Below, piece after piece: positions 1 through 7,984 of a stretch of DNA of 20,334 bases; positions within the stretch are counted from its first letter, which is position 1; every line of letters begins with the position of its first letter. The position numbers and the translations under genes were made by a program. Below the pieces are notes generated by a model. The model was not told the DNA's origin and searched no databases. It saw only the letters and a list, made by a program, of their open reading frames with translations. Source of the stretch: Theodoxus fluviatilis. Taxonomy: Eukaryota > Mollusca > Gastropoda > Cycloneritida > Neritidae. The stretch spans positions 56,212 through 76,545 of the forward strand of contig JAWQFJ010028314.1 of NCBI GenBank assembly GCA_034096865.1, given 5' to 3'.

Positions 1-137
1 CGCCCGTTGAATAGCACACGGCCGCAGTGTGCATTCCTTTCCACAGATTCTGCGCATCTATATCTGAATTCGGACTGTGGTCTCCACTTTTGCCCCACTA
101 ATGTCTTCGTCCAAATCGACGTATCCCAATACTCTGT

Positions 138-161
138 GGTGTGTGTGTGTGCGTGTGTATG

Positions 162-232
<71 letters not shown>
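138..232. repeat. (GT)n followed by (GA)33 microsatellite
   Basis: A short imperfect GT/GC/AT tract (138-166) passes directly into a perfect GA dinucleotide run from 167 to 232 (66 bp, 33 units). It is non-coding simple sequence. The open frames across it on both strands encode only Arg-Glu or Ser-Leu alternation and reflect the repeat. Confidence 0.97.
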
Positions 233-234
<2 letters not shown>

Positions 235-1322
235 ACATATCAACTTGAGTTTTTGTGCAACTCGACCTGTCGAAGTGCGTGCGTTTTGGTTCCGCCGCCT
301 CTCAGGCGAGAAAGACGCCAGTAATTGAAACTTCGAAAATCCCTGATTTAATGTCTACGCATACAATGCAACGCCTTTAAAGACTTTCCAGGTCGCAAGG
401 CAAACGTAACATGACCTATGCTTCTCCCTCAAGTTAAGGAAAGTTGAGAAACAGAACGTCGCCATAGACTGGTAAAAGGAAGTATGCGAGTGCTGCGCGG
501 GGCAACAACTGAAAAAGAAAGGAGGATCTCATCATATGATCGGGTGTCTGGTATGCAACTGTTCGCTGTTTTCAAACGCGAGCCACCCTCTTGACCCAAT
601 GGACTTTCATTGACGTGCGCCTCCGTCAAACCAGACGCGCGTTTCCCAGGACTATGACATTTTAATCAAAGAGAATCGGAACTGAGTTGGAGGACTGTTG
701 CTGAGGCCCTATGCTCCACAAGGAACTCAAGGGAATAAGTCAAGTAAGTCAAGTAAGTAATCATACGCAAAGTTCAATCAGTCAGTTCTTGTAAGAAATC
801 CCTCTCACAAACCAGACACTGCCTGCTTTTTTGTCCCAAGCTGGATACTGGCTGCTGTATAATTTATAGCTGCCACTTACAAAAAGTAACCGGAAACGCT
901 CTTTCGATTGCCTTTAACTAGCTTGTCATAGTGTGGAGAAAGCGCTTCGGGGCCGATTCAGTTTCACGCTGCTTGCAGGCTGCAATGACTTCCAAGCTCT
1001 GGTAGGGACTGAGGCCGAGTAGGAGCTGTCAGCCAGCAGTGTCACTCTATCACTGAAGAGGGCCTCTGGAGGGAGGTACTGAGTATAAAGCTATAGCAAG
1101 GCAATTTTCTTTACGGATGCTTTTTCCCCGTCATGGTGAGTCACTTAACGGTCACTTAGATCTTCGAAGTCCATGTCACCGTCCCCGCTGCTCTGACAAC
1201 TGTTTCTCATTTGGAACTGAAAACTCAACAAATGTCGTCTCCAAATGAAAATCTGAGTCGGAATTTAATTCTCTCATTTCAATTCCTTTTGCTCAGACTC
1301 TCTTCTCTTATGTTTCCGTGTC
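233..1322. other. Non-repetitive stretch, no gene recognised
   Basis: This is about 1.1 kb of mixed-composition DNA. I see no open frame of convincing codon character, no tRNA and no convincing exon bounded by splice sites. A small 9-bp direct repeat (AAGTCAAGT twice, then AAGTAA) lies near 737-760. It could be intergenic or intronic. Confidence 0.5.
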
Positions 1323-1468
1323 ATTGTCTGTCCGTCCGTCCGTCCGTCCGTCCGTACGTATGTCTGTCTGTCTTTCGGTCGGTGTGTCTGATTCTTTCTT
1401 TCTTTCTGTCTGTGTGTCTATTTTTGTGTGTCTGTTTCTGTGTTTCTGTCTATGTGTGTCCGTCCGTA

Positions 1469-1523
<55 letters not shown>

Positions 1524-1526
1524 CTG
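1323..1526. repeat. (TCCG)n/(TCTG)n tetranucleotide microsatellite
   Basis: Tetranucleotide units TCCG, then TCTG, with a degraded TTTC/TGTGTC interior around 1380-1455, and a clean TCTG run from about 1467 to 1526. TCTG is the reverse complement of the CAGA unit at 4702-4905, so the same motif class occurs twice in the window in opposite orientation. The reading frames across it are repeat artefacts. Confidence 0.95.
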
Positions 1527-1528
1527 AA

Positions 1529-1553
1529 ACACACACACGCGCGCGCGCGCGCG
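1529..1553. repeat. Alternating (AC)(GC) tract, possible Z-DNA
   Basis: A run of AC dinucleotides passes into GC dinucleotides with strict purine-pyrimidine alternation over 25 bp. GC alternation is the composition most prone to Z-DNA. It directly abuts the TCTG array. Confidence 0.85.
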
Positions 1554-1870
1554 AACATGCACATGCACGCATACACATGAACGCGCCACTACGCACATGC
1601 ACTTCGAAATGTTTATTCTCGCGCAAACGTAAGCGCTCTCGAGCCCACGCATGCATGAACATGTACAGCGTGGACTCTGACGACAATGTCAGTGGTACCG
1701 ACGATGAAACCAGTGCCCAACCCAAATGCACACGTACACCTACATGACATACGTACCACGGATGTGCACGCACAAATAATACATGCTCGCCAGCGCATAC
1801 TACGTACATTTCAACATGCACGTACATGCGCGAGGTTTCGCTCTGTAAAAGAAAGCTCACGTTCGCGCCC
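1554..1870. other. Cryptically simple spacer between microsatellites
   Basis: This stretch is enriched in CATG, CGCA and ACGTAC words and looks like degraded alternating purine-pyrimidine sequence. No gene is recognised. Open frames across it continue from the flanking arrays. Confidence 0.5.
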
Positions 1871-1876
1871 GCGCGC

Positions 1877-1924
<48 letters not shown>

Positions 1925-2045
1925 ACACGCACACGCACACACACACACACGCACGCACGCACTCACGCACTCACACACACACTCGCACACACGCACACAC
2001 GCACACACGCACACACGCACTCACACACACACACACTCACACGCA

Positions 2046-2096
<51 letters not shown>

Positions 2097-2101
2097 ACAC
2101 G
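1871..2101. repeat. Head-to-head (GT)n-(CA)n inverted microsatellite
   Basis: About 40 bp of GT units (1883-1922) switch at the self-complementary GTGCAC (1921-1926) into about 175 bp of CA units with CG and CT variants. The GT arm is the reverse complement of the first part of the CA arm apart from a few G:T or mismatched positions, so this is a microsatellite palindrome able to fold into a long hairpin or cruciform. The tract is also alternating purine-pyrimidine for most of its length. Confidence 0.93.
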
Positions 2102-2198
2102 TTTGCGTGACATTATACCTGTACATATCTGCTTTCCGCCGCAGCGAACACATTAATGTGCCTTGACTTATTAAACGGAAATACCACTGTAATATGAG

Positions 2199-2565
2199 TA
2201 AACTAATGAGCACTCTGAGGGCGCGAACTTTCGCCCATAAAGCCACCAACTTCTCTTCTTGATCTGTTTAGTTCAGGCAGCATGTTCTGCTCGCCAGGCC
2301 TGATGCTAAGAAATATAGTTCATTTTAGCCCCTGTTATCGGTCTCTGGGTGCCGGCGTCATCAATAGTTTGAAGTCATCCACTTCGTGATGCGTGATAAC
2401 ATTTCTTGCTATGGTTGCAATTCCAAACCGAGACAACAGCTCACCTCCTGTCAATGCACCAAATTTAATCAGAATCCGTTTCGAACCTTTTGAGTTGTTT
2501 TGCCGAATAAAGAAGTAACAAACAAACTGAAGCAAAACCATGACCTCCTTGGTGGAGGTCATGAA
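2199..2565 (-). repeat. Diverged interspersed repeat, minus orientation
   Basis: Read on the minus strand, this begins with a CATGACCTCC / GGAGGTCATG hairpin, continues with a GTTTGTTTGTTA-like stretch and ACGGATTCTGATTAAATTTG, and ends near GCGCCCTCAGAGTGCTC. That order matches a non-coding repeat I recall from many invertebrate genomes (an ACCAAGGAGGT start, a middle with words like ACGGATTTTGATGAAATTT, and a GCGCTCTCNGAGTGC end). The 91-codon open frame over 2335-2610 (-) falls mostly inside it and is probably incidental. The family name and exact ends are uncertain. Confidence 0.45.
2539..2563. repeat. Perfect 10-bp stem hairpin
   Basis: CATGACCTCC (2539-2548) and its exact reverse complement GGAGGTCATG (2554-2563) are separated by the 5-nt loop TTGGT. 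It sits at the end of the interspersed repeat and about 75 bp before the minisatellite. There is no T-run after it, and the surroundings are eukaryotic, so it is not a terminator. Confidence 0.9.
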
Positions 2566-2639
2566 TGAAGCCACGACCTCTGCAACAGCAAGAGTCAAAA
2601 GAAACGGCAAAAAGACGTCATAGAAAGAGGGCTGTACAC

Positions 2640-4700
2640 TTGCCTCCCTTCTCTATCACTTGCAGCTGTCTCTGCCACTTGCCCCTCTTCCCCTGCCACT
2701 TGCCCCTCTTCTTCCGTTTCTTGCCCCTCTTCCTCTGCCACTTGCTCCTCTTCCTCTGCCTTTTGTCCTTCCTCCTCTTCTACTTGCCCCTCTTCCTCTG
2801 CCACTTGCCCCGCTTCCTACGCCATTTGCCCCTCTTCCTCTGCCATTTGGTTTTCTGTTTCTGCTACTTGCCCCTCTTCCTCTGCCACTTGCCTCTTTTC
2901 TCTTCCACTTGCCTCTCTTCATCTGCTACTTGCTCTTCTTCATCTACCACTTGCCCCTCTTCCCCTGCCACTTGCCCCTCTTCTTCCGCTTCTTGCCCCT
3001 TTTCCTCTGCCACTTCCCCCTTTCCTCTGCCACTTCCCCCTTTCCTCTGCCACTTCCCCCTTTCCTCTGCCACTTCCCCCTTTCCTCTGCCACTTTCCCC
3101 TTTCCTCTGCCACTTCCCCATTTTCTCTGCCACTTCCCCCTTTCCTCTGCCACTTCCCCCTTTCCTCTGCCACTTCCCCCTTTCCTCTGCCACTTACCCC
3201 TTTCCTCTGCCACTTTCCCCTTTCCTCTGCCACTTACCCCTTTCCTCTGCCACTTCCCCCTTTCCTCTGCCACTTCCCCCTTTCCTCTGCCACTTACCCC
3301 TTTCCTCTGCCACTTGCCCCTTTCCTCTGCCACTTGCCTTTCTTCCTCTGCTACTTGCCTTTCTTCCTCTGCCACTTACCCCTTTCCTCTGCCACTTGCC
3401 TTTCTTCCTCTGCCACTTGCCTTTCTTCCTCTGCCACTTCCTCCTTTCCTCTGCCACTTACCCCTTTCCTCTGCCACTTGCCTTTCTTCCTCTGCCACTT
3501 GCCTCTTTTCCTCTTCCACTTGTTCTTCTTCCCCTGCCACTTACCCCTTCTTCCTCTGCCACTTACCCATTCTTCCTCTACCACATACCTCTATTCCTCT
3601 ACTACTTGCCCCTCTTCCTCTGCTACTTATCCCTCTTCATTTGGCACTTGCCCCTCTTCCCCAGTTACTTTCCTCTCTTCCTCTGCCACTTGCTTTTCTT
3701 TTTCTGCTACTTAGCCCTCTTCCTCTGCCACTTGCCTCTCTTCCTCGGCCACTTGCCTCTCTTCCTCGGCCACTTGCTTTTATTCCTCTGCTACTTGCCC
3801 CTCTTCCTCTGCTATTTATCCCTCTTCTTCGGCCACGTGCTCTTCTTTCTCTGCTACTTGCTTTTCTTATTATGCTACTTACCCCTCTTTCTCTGCCACT
3901 TGCCTTTCTTCCTCTGCTACTTGTCCCTTTTTCTCTGCCACATACCTCTATTCCTCTGCTACTTGCCCCTCTTTCTCTGCTACTTATCCCTCTTCATTTG
4001 CCACTTGCTCCTCTTCCTCTGCCACTTTCCTCTCTTCCTATGTCACTTGTTTTCTTCCTCTGCTACTTGCCCCTCTTCCTCTGCCACTTGCCTCTCTTCC
4101 TTAGTCACTTGCCTCTCTTCCTCTACCACTTGCCTTTCTTCCTCTGCTACTTGCCCCTCTTCCTCTGCCACTTGCCTCTCTTCCTTAGTCACTTGCTCCT
4201 CTTCCTCTGCTACTTGCCTTTCTTCCTCCACCACATGCCCCTCTTCCTCTGTCACTTGTCTCTTTTCCTCTGCCACTTGCCCGTCTTCGTCTGAATCTTG
4301 CCCCTCTTCCTCTGCCACTTGCCCTTCTTCATCTGTCACTTGCCCCTCTTCCTCTGTCTCTTGCCCTTCTTCATCTGTCACTTGCCCCTCTTCCTCTGTC
4401 TCTTGCCCCTCTTCCTCTGTCACGTGCCCCTCTTCCTTCGTCTCTTGCCCCTCTTCCTCTGCCGCTTGTCCCTCTTCCTCTGCTACTCACCCTTCTTCCT
4501 CTGCCACGTGCCCCTCTTCCCTAGCCACATGCCTCTCTTCCTTCGCCACTTGCCCCTCTTCCTCTGCCATTTACCCTTCTTCATCTGCCACTTGCCCCTC
4601 TTCCTCTGCCATTTACCCTTCTTCTTCTGCCACTTGCTCCTCTTCCTCTGCCACATGCCTCTCTTCCTCTGCCACCTGCCCTCTTCCCCTGCCACTTACC
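2640..4700. repeat. Pyrimidine-rich 20/21-bp minisatellite (~100 copies)
   Basis: Most copies are variants of the 21-bp unit TCTTCCTCTGCCACTTGCCCC. From about 3001 to 3340 a homogenised block has the 20-bp unit TTTCCTCTGCCACTTCCCCC repeated almost without change. In the 21-bp parts the plus strand reads as a Leu/Phe/Cys/His/Pro heptapeptide and the minus strand as an Ala-Glu-Glu-Glu-Gly-Gln-Val heptapeptide. In the 20-bp block the frame rotates every unit, so no single peptide is maintained. The plus strand is almost pure C+T, so stop codons are nearly impossible and the 798-codon open frame across it is not evidence of a gene. Confidence 0.96.
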
Positions 4701-4701
4701 C

Positions 4702-4753
4702 CAGACAGACAGACAGACAGACAGACAGACAGGCAGGCAGGCAGGCAGGAGGG

Positions 4754-4788
<35 letters not shown>

Positions 4789-4822
4789 ACAGACAGACAG
4801 ACAGACAGGCAGGCAGGCAGGC

Positions 4823-4875
<53 letters not shown>

Positions 4876-4981
4876 GGCAGGCAGGCAGGCAGGCAGACAG
4901 ACAGAAATACAGAAACACAGACAGACAGACACACACCAGACAGACACTCAAACAGACATAAAAAAAAATACACACACACAC
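4702..4981. repeat. (CAGA)n/(CAGG)n block with A-run and (CA)n tail
   Basis: Immediately after the last minisatellite unit, the sequence becomes CAGA units, then alternating blocks of CAGG and CAGA up to about 4905. It then degrades into CAGACA fragments, an A9 run (4960-4968) and a short (CA)n (4971-4981). Blocks of CAGG within CAGA suggest point mutation followed by local slippage and homogenisation. No coding potential. Confidence 0.95.
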
Positions 4982-5111
4982 TGACGCATAGACGACAACG
5001 CTTTGTTACCCACGCGTCAAACAGAAGAAAAGGTGGAAGCTCCCGAAAGCAGGAACACCCCAGCATTCCAGCAGATGAGGAACGTTTCGCGCAGTATCAG
5101 CTTGTGCTAAA
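4982..5111. other. Short unique spacer
   Basis: Mixed-composition sequence between the CAGA block and the first SINE-like fragment. No gene or RNA feature is seen. Confidence 0.4.
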
Positions 5112-5250
5112 TCTGATAATGACCTATCACCTACCTATGGGTCTCAAGCCACTTTACATTCCATCTCCTGCTCATTGGGCCTTTAGAACCATTACTTTTA
5201 AAACCTGGATAAAACCGTTGAGTTCTTGAGTCAAGTGAACAAATGAGTAA
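5112..5250 (-). repeat. Partial copy related to the adjacent SINE tail
   Basis: The segment around 5133-5185 (ATGGGTCTCAAGCC, then CTCATTGGGC) resembles 5548-5592 (ATGGGTACTCAATCC, then GTCATCGGGC) in word order and spacing. It is probably a diverged fragment of the same family as the SINE at 5540-5865, in the same orientation. The tRNA-like head is absent. Boundaries are approximate. Confidence 0.4.
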
Positions 5251-5539
5251 GCTCTACAACTTGTCACATGAACCTTGCCCAAATCTCTCACCACCAGCAG
5301 ATTCTGACATTTTCAAGGAGTAGACAAACACACCAACACTCGACTCATTTCACTAGACAATGTTCCTTTCAGCTCAACCTGCATGAGCAAATCAAGAGTG
5401 GGTAGACTCGGTCAAATATCAACAGGCTGCAGGAGTCGAAGAATGAGGAAAATAGGACTTTGCAGAATTTGAGTCAAACATATCTGATGAAAGAAAACAA
5501 TAAAGGTAAAGGCGCTCTTTTTATAGTGTGACTCTTCCA
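5251..5539. other. Non-repetitive stretch, no gene recognised
   Basis: AT-richer mixed sequence with no long open frame of coding character and no recognisable RNA gene. It may be flanking or older retroposon-derived DNA. Confidence 0.4.
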
Positions 5540-5865
5540 CCCACTGATGGGTACTCAATCCGCACACATATATCCCCTGGTCATCGGGCTGTCTCTTTTT
5601 ATCACTCCAACAACATCTCAAATATCTTTGGATCATGCAACCAGGCTGCGGATGAACGCGCCAGAGTTTAATTTCACAATTTTCCACCTCGATCAGCCTT
5701 CACAGGTACCCGTTTTACTCCTGGGTGTGGAGAGGCAATGTGAGTAAAGCATCTTTGCTCAAAGGTTCATCCGAGAAATCCGCACAGCTTCGAACACTCT
5801 ACCCTCTAGCCGCAGGCTACTGCAAGTCGAGTGCGATAACCACTGGGCCATAGAGCCCCACAACA
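5540..5865 (-). mobile_element. tRNA-derived SINE, minus strand
   Basis: On the minus strand, a tRNA-like head starts near 5860 with GGGGCTCTATGG. An exact RNA polymerase III A-box match, TGGCCCAGTGG, lies at 5850-5840. A degenerate B-box (TGTTCGAAGCT against GGTTCGANTCC) lies about 43 bp downstream near 5797-5787. The body contains CCACACCCAGGAGTAAAACG followed by GGTACC (5730-5706), which resembles the conserved central CCACCCAGGTGTATAAATGG-GTACC of tRNA-derived SINEs widespread in marine invertebrates. The tail continues to about 5540. SINEs are non-coding and depend on a LINE for movement. The decayed B-box suggests this copy is old. I did not identify target-site duplications. Confidence 0.7.
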
Positions 5866-6659
5866 CTCCGGGGAGAACTCACCGATACACATGTTGCAAT
5901 TTTTATTGCAACGTGCACTGAGCCTTACACAGAACCGGACACCATGCGCAGGACTGATAGAGGGAAAAAATCGGAGACCGAACCTGGTGCGCGTTGCCTA
6001 CGCAAGTATCCTGCAAGAATCCTGCAGGAAACGCGAGGCGAGGGCGTTGCCCACAGCGTCTCGCTCACAAGGTGGTTTGCCGGGGAAGTTCAGGTGATAC
6101 TTCGCCGCGTCTGGCCGCAGAGGCCCGGATGAGCCAAAATAGCGGATGCTGTGCCAACTGAGTTGCAGAACTTTCATAGACGGCAGTACCTGTAATGTGC
6201 ATCTCACTGTCCGAGAATGGAAAAGTGTACGTACACGGAAGTATTTGTTGTTCGAGTGTTCATTTAAATAGTTTGAGGAGTATGTGGAGAGGTTATTTCT
6301 GGATAAACACTGTAGACTTTTTTTTTTAATCGTAGCATACATGACGCACCGTACATGTCCACTCTCTGAATTATGTCCCTTGAATTGATTCGGAGTGTAT
6401 CGAGGCACAACATTTTCAATATAATTATCTGCAAGTGAACCCGGGTTGCTTTCTTTTCTTTGAAAAAGTTTCCGTGCCAGTCGAGATGTCAACTAGGTAG
6501 GCTATATTCTATCAAGTGAAAAACTGCTGTGATGTATGTATCGTTATTTCTTTCGTCTATCGGCAACTTCTTCACTCACTCTCGCACCAAGACGCAGCCA
6601 TGTTCTCTCGGACTTCTGTCTTGCCAGTTGATGATTGGCCGTTTCTTAGACGTCTTTCG
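5866..6659. other. Non-repetitive stretch, no gene recognised
   Basis: A 164-codon frame is open on the minus strand (5998-6492), but its peptide matches no family I recognise and it lacks a convincing start context or splice boundaries. A small direct repeat (ATCCTGCA twice) lies at 6008-6026. A T10 run at 6318-6327 could be the remnant of a minus-strand poly(A) tail. Confidence 0.4.
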
Positions 6660-6775
6660 ATGCTTGACTCGCCCTCGCCTTGCCCTCGAGGAAGGTATCT
6701 AACGTAAGCAATGCGCCCCTGGAACCTCCCGGTAACCGTCAGTGCACTCTAACCATTGAGCTACTAAGACATTCC
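6660..6775 (-). mobile_element. tRNA-like SINE remnant, minus strand
   Basis: Minus-strand reading gives TAGCTCAATGG (A-box match, 6763-6753) followed by TTAGAGTGCACTGACGG, a D-arm-like sequence. A partial B-box, GGTTCCAGGG, lies at about 6726-6717. An intact T-arm and acceptor closure are missing, so this is not a functional tRNA. A GC-rich body with AGGGCAAGGCGAGGGCGAGT follows. The family differs from the SINE at 5540-5865. Confidence 0.5.
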
Positions 6776-7163
6776 TGTAATACTACATGGATCATTCACG
6801 GTACACGCAGGCTCAAAGCATGAACGAAAATTGTTCCGAGCAGAATTTCGCTTCAATTGCTGACAACCCAGTGGCGAGAGACACTTAACACAGAGTCAAA
6901 GCTCTGCTAAAATAAATCCACAATAATTCTACTGCCAAACCCTCAGCAATAACACGGCAGGCTGCTTCCTTAACAAAGGAGAAACTTTCTACATGAACAT
7001 CACGTGCTTTTCCAGGAGGTCATTCACCTACTGAATGAAGACACCGTGATACACTAATGAGATTTACACAAACCCTAAATACTACAAGCAGTTCATGAGA
7101 CAGAGGTAACTTGTCCTTTTACGAGTAAGAGCTCCTCTGCTGACTACCATTAAATCGTTGCAG
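6776..7163 (+). other. Possible intron upstream of candidate exon
   Basis: Mixed sequence with no open frame of note. Its last 30 bases contain a branch-site-like CTGAC (about 7139-7143) and end in TCGTTGCAG, a usable 3' splice site. The polypyrimidine tract is weak. Confidence 0.3.
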
Positions 7164-7336
7164 GAAGTTTCTCGGACAATCGCGAATATCTTATGTGATT
7201 CGAATCTCAAAGACCTTCTCTTGAGCCATGGGGGAGATGAGAAAGCGGTAGACTCGCTGACAGTAATGTTACGGCGTATCATTAACCATGGGGCAAAGAG
7301 AAGCATGCAGCCAGTCGGGTTGAATTTGGAGCATGG
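7164..7336 (+). CDS. Candidate internal coding exon, armadillo-like peptide
   Basis: This 173-bp segment is preceded by TCGTTGCAG and followed by GTGAGA, giving a consensus-like acceptor (AG at 7162-7163) and donor (GT at 7337-7338). Only the frame starting at 7164 stays open. The other two forward frames hit TGA. The 57-residue peptide starts EVSRTIANILCDS, continues through KDLLLSHGG, and ends GLNLEH plus a split codon (entry phase 0, exit phase 2). It is predicted helical. The order R-x-I-x-N-I-x-x-D-S, then a spacer, then GG, resembles one armadillo repeat, for example the LQTGRALGNICYDS repeat of the GTPase regulator SmgGDS (RAP1GDS1). That similarity is short and remembered, so the family is a weak inference. 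No start codon or other exon is confidently linked. A 95-codon frame is also open on the opposite strand (7082-7369), which weakens the case somewhat. Confidence 0.42.
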
Positions 7337-7559
7337 GTGAGAGGGCAGGGAGTTGATTGAACATGACATGTATGTGGAAAGTCAACACTGTTGCAGATGG
7401 CTGCAAGGCAATAGCCCCGGTGTTCACAAGTCTAGGCGTGATGACGCACACGAAAGGAGAAACCAGCCTGCGCCGTCGGTTACAAACCAGCGAATTCGAC
7501 CCCCTGTCTGCACACTTTCCATTGCCCCCCCTATCCCTCAACCCCCCAACCCATCAAAT
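7337..7559 (+). other. Possible intron start; C-rich approach to C-tract
   Basis: This follows the candidate donor. Sequence becomes increasingly C-rich from about 7525. The short frames here contain only proline-rich low-complexity peptide and are not supported as genes. Confidence 0.35.
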
Positions 7560-7609
7560 CCCCCCCCCCCCCCGCCCCCCCTGCCCCCACCCCCCCCCCC
7601 CCCCCCCCC
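7560..7609. repeat. Interrupted poly(C) tract, 50 bp
   Basis: Almost pure C with single G, T and A interruptions. The opposite strand is G-rich, with runs long enough for quadruplex formation, and the C strand could form an i-motif. Its length is also prone to sequencing and assembly error. Confidence 0.93.
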
Positions 7610-7846
7610 TTCACATACATGAAGTGTCAACAAAGGATCGCATTCTCGGTATTACGTCACAATGACGACATCCAGTCTAAAGTTTACAGCCTCTGACATT
7701 GACAGTGGCGACAGTGATATTGCTTGCATTGTGATTGGCAAATTGTCATTGCATTTTCACCTTTGTCCATCAACGTCATCGTCGGAGGGAATGACTGGGT
7801 GTTAGGGTGAGGAGAACGTGGTCTATTGTATTTTCATAGACAGACT

Positions 7847-7848
7847 AG

Positions 7849-7899
<51 letters not shown>

Positions 7900-7946
7900 G
7901 GGAAGAGGGGGGGGGGGGGGGGAGGGGGTTGGGGAAGGGAAAGAGG

Positions 7947-7981
<35 letters not shown>
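7847..7981. repeat. GA-G-GA polypurine block (135 bp)
   Basis: A (GA)n run (about 7850-7893) leads into a G-rich core with a long G run (about 7907-7922). It then passes through GGGG/AAGGG/AAAGAGGGGG back to (GA)n (about 7949-7981). Only two bases (TT at 7929-7930) break the purine run. The two halves are approximately mirror images, the arrangement needed for intramolecular triplex (H-DNA). Confidence 0.93.

Positions 7982-7984
<3 letters not shown>

Noticed and set aside
2335..2610. 91-codon minus-strand frame as a gene
   Set aside because: It lies almost wholly inside an interspersed repeat and its peptide matches no family I recognise.
4043..4423. Minus-strand Glu/Gly/Gln/Val heptad repeat resembling a coiled coil
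   Set aside because: The 7-residue period equals the 21-bp DNA unit, and the pattern collapses where the unit is 20 bp. No flanking exon or start supports it.
2640..4700. CRISPR array (regular short repeats)
   Set aside because: The units abut head to tail with no unique spacers, there is no leader or cas gene, and the surroundings are eukaryotic.
2565..4961. 798-codon plus-strand open frame rich in Leu, Phe, Ser, Pro and Cys
   Set aside because: It covers a pyrimidine-rich minisatellite in which stop codons are nearly impossible. The 20-bp block rotates the frame and the end runs into CAGA microsatellite. No conserved peptide or domain is kept.
5787..5860. Functional tRNA gene on the minus strand
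   Set aside because: The A-box is good, but the B-box is degenerate, no closed acceptor stem or proper anticodon arm can be drawn, and a SINE body follows.
5998..6492. 164-codon minus-strand frame
   Set aside because: No recognisable domain, no supporting splice sites, and a homopolymer run inside it encodes Lys residues. It could be chance or old repeat sequence.
6716..6765. Functional tRNA gene on the minus strand
   Set aside because: Only the D-arm region is tRNA-like. The T-arm is incomplete and the acceptor stem cannot be closed.
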